Source: Leucogyrophana mollusca (Eukaryota > Basidiomycota > Agaricomycetes > Boletales). From it: 64,000 bases of DNA. The stretch is taken from NCBI GenBank assembly GCA_021014945.1, contig MU266338.1, positions 182,382 through 246,381 on the forward strand. The letters are read 5' to 3'. Shown piece by piece: positions 60,637 through 64,000 of this stretch; within the stretch, counting starts at the first letter, position 1, and each line of letters starts with the position of its first letter. A program made the translations under genes and the position numbers. The notes under the pieces were generated by a model. It had not been told where the DNA came from. It searched no databases and saw nothing but the letters and a program-made list of their open reading frames with translations.

Positions 60637-61339
60637 GTGTTTATCGACTACCTACTTGAAACTCACTTGATCGACTGGGTTTCTCAGCAGGACCCTTACA
60701 CGAAAATGACGCAGGACGATGAGTACGTGCAGCCGCTCATCGAGGAGATTGTCGGAAAATACCACGCGGGCTTCGCCGTCTCATATAACCATGTCACACA
60801 TGTCATAATGAGCGCCACTCCACCAACGGAACCACGGCCGGCAACTTCTTTGACGATACGCTCCACGGGGCGGGGTATACGTGGTCTGGGGTCGCTGACC
60901 TGTAAGTGCGGGTGGCGGTTCGTTCTGGGCTGCTGCTTATCGTCATGTGACATCTTTTTGCTTAGGACCTCCTTCGAGACGTATTCGCAGTCATTCCCCA
61001 TCCTCGTCGCGACGCTCCTATCTCCCAATGTAAATTTCGCAACGGTCATTCCCGTAGGCGGACTCATCATTCCCCAGTCGAATCCCATCACTGAGCTTAA
61101 GATTTGTACGTTGCTTCCATTTGAGAGCCTTTACCCAGCTGAACACCGCCGCAGACAAAATGGGCTCATGCGACCCCACTCTCACGGCATTCACACCGAA
61201 TAAATACCCCGGAATGACCAACGAATTCGTCTGTGTCACCAACCTTGACCAGACCGGCACAGTGATCGGTGCTTCTGGATATTGGAACACGATTCACGTC
61301 GCACGCCGGTGTTCACGGCCGCGACGCCGCACAAAGTGA
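60637..61339 (+). pseudogene. Lysophospholipase/phospholipase B relic
   Basis: Fungal phospholipase B (PLA2_B, PF01735) removes acyl chains from phospholipids. Only the middle to C-terminal part is here. The first block reads DDEYVQPLIEEIVGKYHAGFAVS. A frame shift and loss of the residues that should follow (the conserved Trp/Arg segment) lead to STNGTTAGNFFDDTLHGAGYTW. An intact 50-60-nt intron (gtaagt at about 60902 to the AG at about 60965) leads to TSFETYSQSFPILVATLLSP and VIPVGGLIIPQSNPITEL. A further splice gives MGSCDPTLTAFTPNKYPG and CVTNLDQTGTVIGASGYWN, then an abnormal basic tail and a stop. The N-terminal half with the catalytic GxSGG serine is absent for 1 kb upstream, and the C-terminal ~100 residues are missing. 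It is most likely a broken copy. Confidence 0.65.
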
Positions 61340-63721
61340 TGACCATGTATGATCTATATATCTGAACCGGATTATTACTTACTGTGCTCGTGTGTTGCTG
61401 TGGTATCTGGCGTCGGGCAGATCGATGATTTGATGGGTCGATGGCACAGGACCTCCCTGGTTTAGAATAGCAACGCACCACGATCACGACGACACGCTAC
61501 GAAAAGTCATATGCAAGAACCAGTTGAAGTGCGTGTGCCAACCCGATAACAATTGTCAATGATGTGGTGATTTACGCATGTACCAATGATTATGTGTTTT
61601 CCAATAATGACTAAAGTGCTGTTGGTAGATCCAGGATGGCCATAACCGATCTCCGTGAAGGTACGCTTGTGATAGCCAGTTGATCCTGGGACAGTATTGT
61701 TTGTTGCAAGGCTGGCTGGGCCGGTCTTTTAGGTAATATTGTATATGCCCGCCGATCATTAGGTGGTGGCTGGGGGTGTACGTTTATGTTATACCCGTCA
61801 GCAGGTTGCTGTTGTGCCTTGCGTTTCTCTGTGCGTTAATCTGTATTTCCTTCACATACTCTAAATTCGTGTGATTTGTAGGTATGTGTTTGGAGTAGGT
61901 GGTTTGGAGCTATTACAGTGGAGTGGTGTTAAAATTGGTTTCTGAAACCAGAGTTGGGTCTATGTATTGACCAGGTGATGGTTTATATGATATTACCGTT
62001 TTACATGCAGGTTGCTGATTGGTGTATAGGTGATGATCATTACAACATCTTGCCGTTGGACTGACAGGTGTTCCAGGGTGTGTGGCTAGGCTCATTTGGT
62101 CATTGTGACCAACGGAAATCTGCGAGGATTCTCAAAATTCGAAGTCATGTAAAATGTTCGCTAGGCACTTATACCTCTTTGGGTTCCACATTGTAGGATG
62201 ACAGGTGTTTTACCTGAAGCTACAAGGTGGAATCCAGTGAGGGATTTGTGTCTAACTAAAGTGACTTATATAAAATATGTATAATAGCATGAGGAACACT
62301 GGTAGCAGTTGCACTGTATTTATGAAGTGTAGGGTATATTGTCTGTGATATCCAATTCATTGCATGGCGTAATTGCGCTAGTTGGAGGTGAAGTCTGGAT
62401 GATTCAGGGTGGACGGTGACTTGATGTGCTTCTTTTGGTTGACTTTGTGAAATGTAGAAGGTTGTTGTGGAATACGTTATGGAGACTCTGTGTATATAAC
62501 CTGGAATGTTGAGGGAGAATGGGATAAGAGTATCGTAGATTTCCTCCCATTACCCAGTACTGGAAAAGTTCAACTCACGTTCTAAATGTCCAGTGTTATC
62601 AGTCCTCCTCGCTTTCCGGTATGTGGTAATACACTGATGTTGTAAATGTTTGAGAGTTCAATATGCAGTCATACAGGTTGGCAGTACCGTATTTTGGTGG
62701 GGTTCATCAGGCGAGATTCGTTATGGTGTTGTAGAGTTTATCGCACGTTTGGCTGATGTGGGTGTTTTATTGTTTGAGTGTTGGTTGCAGAGTTGACATA
62801 TTTTGTAGATGACAGAATTATCTGTCATTGCTGTACAGGGCGGAGGCCATGCTACCCTACCGTATGTGTTCTAACCGGTCACCTGAATTTTGTATAATGT
62901 CTGGGGTTTGGATATAGTGCAAGTTCTATCCACCATGCACCAGGTGCCTAGGATGTGATGAACAAATCTGTTGTGGGTGACTTAGAAGCTTACCTTGGTA
63001 CAAAATTGTGTAATGTCTCCTATAGTTTCCGTGTTAGCACCTCCCACAGTCCTCCAAGTGAATTAGTCATTCCTGTTATCCCTCTTCCCACATGTTACTA
63101 TTGACCATGCTGCTAATGGTCCAAATGTCATTTGCAATGTCAACTTTGCACACACATATTGCAATGGTGTCGGTGTTCCAGCACGTCCACCACATATACC
63201 CAACATCAGAGAGTGAGAGTTCGTGACTATCTTGTTTGCCGTTATTGACTATCTCGTTTGGGGCAGTGGCCCGACCGAAAAGCAAAATACTGTTATTGGC
63301 AAGGGAAAGAATCAAATGTGCGACCTCCACGGTAAGTACCAAATAAAGTGTAGGATTCATTACGAGTAAGCCAAATGACCGATAGTATAATAGAGAGTGA
63401 TAGCCAATATACCTCACATTTCTGACTTATAATATTCATCAGCAAAACTACAAATCACTTGACTGTACTCAAACACATACTTAAACACAATTAAGTCCCG
63501 AATTCAGGCAATTCGAACTAAGCCAGTCCAAGACGAATTTACTTGTGGCAAGTAGATTCCAGTTCTTAAATTCTACTTTTTGCTCACTTATTCTGCTTGA
63601 CCGACTGCGCCAGGTGACTTGAGCAAACCAAGCAGACGAAAAGTACAATTAATTAAATGACCAAGTAGAAACAGAGTGCTACGAAGTCGAAGCAAAGTGG
63701 CAGAGAATGCTAGAAACACAA
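61340..63721. other. Gene-free, AT-richer tail, possibly decayed transposon
   Basis: This stretch differs from the rest of the window: the plus strand is rich in T and G, poor in C, and has no ORF above 113 codons. Minus-strand fragments with Gln/His/Trp/Tyr-rich composition (for example near 61759-61556 and 63417-63076) could be remnants of a mobile element, but no transposase, reverse transcriptase or terminal repeat was recognised. An imperfect inverted repeat (ctacttttt... and ...gaaaagtac, about 63568-63650) lies near its right end. Confidence 0.4.
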
Positions 63722-63839
63722 TATGACAGCAACAAACAGCCGAGACTCGGAAACACCTAGCACTCATTCGAGTTGCGTAGTGATCGCTCGAGATGCCGAG
63801 GCGTCATTCAACTGGAGGGTGAGGGATCCACCAGAGGAG

Positions 63840-63945
63840 CTGGACGTTCATTCGAGGCGGGTACCAGACGTTTACTCACACTGCTGGGCATTCTCGATAC
63901 ACTGGGTGTTCATATGGGGCACTGGATGTTCGGTGGAGGTGCTAA
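63840..63945 (+). repeat. Degenerate minisatellite, five units of 18-24 bases
   Basis: Five related units begin at 63840, 63864, 63884, 63902 and 63922. They share the core C(T/C)(G)G(A/G)(C/T)GTTC or close variants (CTGGACGTTC, CCAGACGTTT, CTGGGCATTC, CTGGGTGTTC, CTGGATGTTC). A further CTGGGTGTC near 63984 may be an outlying unit, so the array may continue beyond the window edge. Confidence 0.55.
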
Positions 63946-64000
63946 AAGTTTGTTTGGGGAGCTAAATAGTTTCTCAAAGCGCTGGGTGTCTGTAGAAGGC

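Noticed and set aside
1..64000. A new defence, mobile or biosynthetic system
   Set aside because: Nearly all confident genes are conserved housekeeping, transport or secreted enzymes in ordinary order; no transposase, integrase, NRPS/PKS or toxin-antitoxin-like pair was seen.

Overview
The window is nuclear DNA of a filamentous basidiomycete, most likely an Agaricomycete (mushroom-forming fungus). The protein-coding genes are cut by many short introns, mostly 47-66 nt and nearly all GT-AG. The gene content is fungal: MSS51, HIS3, the fused eukaryotic glutamate synthase GLT1, a DUF1996 protein, and the beta-1,3-glucanase families GH128 and GH55. I rebuilt exon structures by hand from splice sites, frame and family motifs. 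Where exon coordinates are listed, the sums were checked to be divisible by three. No tRNA, rRNA, CRISPR array or intact transposon was seen.

Left third (1-21.6 kb): a gene leaving the left edge on the minus strand; a membrane-anchored M24 metallopeptidase; a hypothetical protein; an MFS transporter of ZIFL type; a peroxisomal (C-terminal SKL) long-chain acyl-CoA synthetase; a secreted GH128 glucanase; a gene-poor 2 kb; a secreted DUF1996 protein; MSS51 and HIS3 back to back; and an M13 (neprilysin-like) membrane peptidase of 18 exons with two GC-AG introns.

Middle (22-45 kb): an unresolved minus-strand locus; CDC45; a mitochondrial phospholipid scramblase (AIM25 type) divergent from mitochondrial translation initiation factor 2; a CHORD-CS co-chaperone; a mitochondrial-carrier-like protein; an ALKBH7-like dioxygenase; a tiny spliced ORF; and the TOR-complex WD40 protein LST8. 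Between these lie several kilobases (32.4-35.6, 38.2-39.8, 42.6-45.9 kb) where only fragments or nothing convincing can be read.

Right third (45.9-64 kb): the complete 2163-aa glutamate synthase GLT1, a hypothetical protein, the cohesin acetyltransferase ECO1, a secreted GH55 exo-beta-1,3-glucanase, a broken lysophospholipase/phospholipase B relic, and an AT-richer gene-free tail ending in a degenerate minisatellite.

Themes: mitochondrial functions (MSS51, scramblase, IF2, carrier, ALKBH7), beta-glucan hydrolysis (GH128, GH55), nitrogen/amino acid metabolism and nutrient signalling (GLT1, HIS3, LST8), and S-phase functions (CDC45, ECO1). The two S-phase genes share an identical 16-base MCB-like element in the same orientation 73-85 bases upstream of their start codons, the most striking regulatory signal found. 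I saw no convincing novel multi-gene system.
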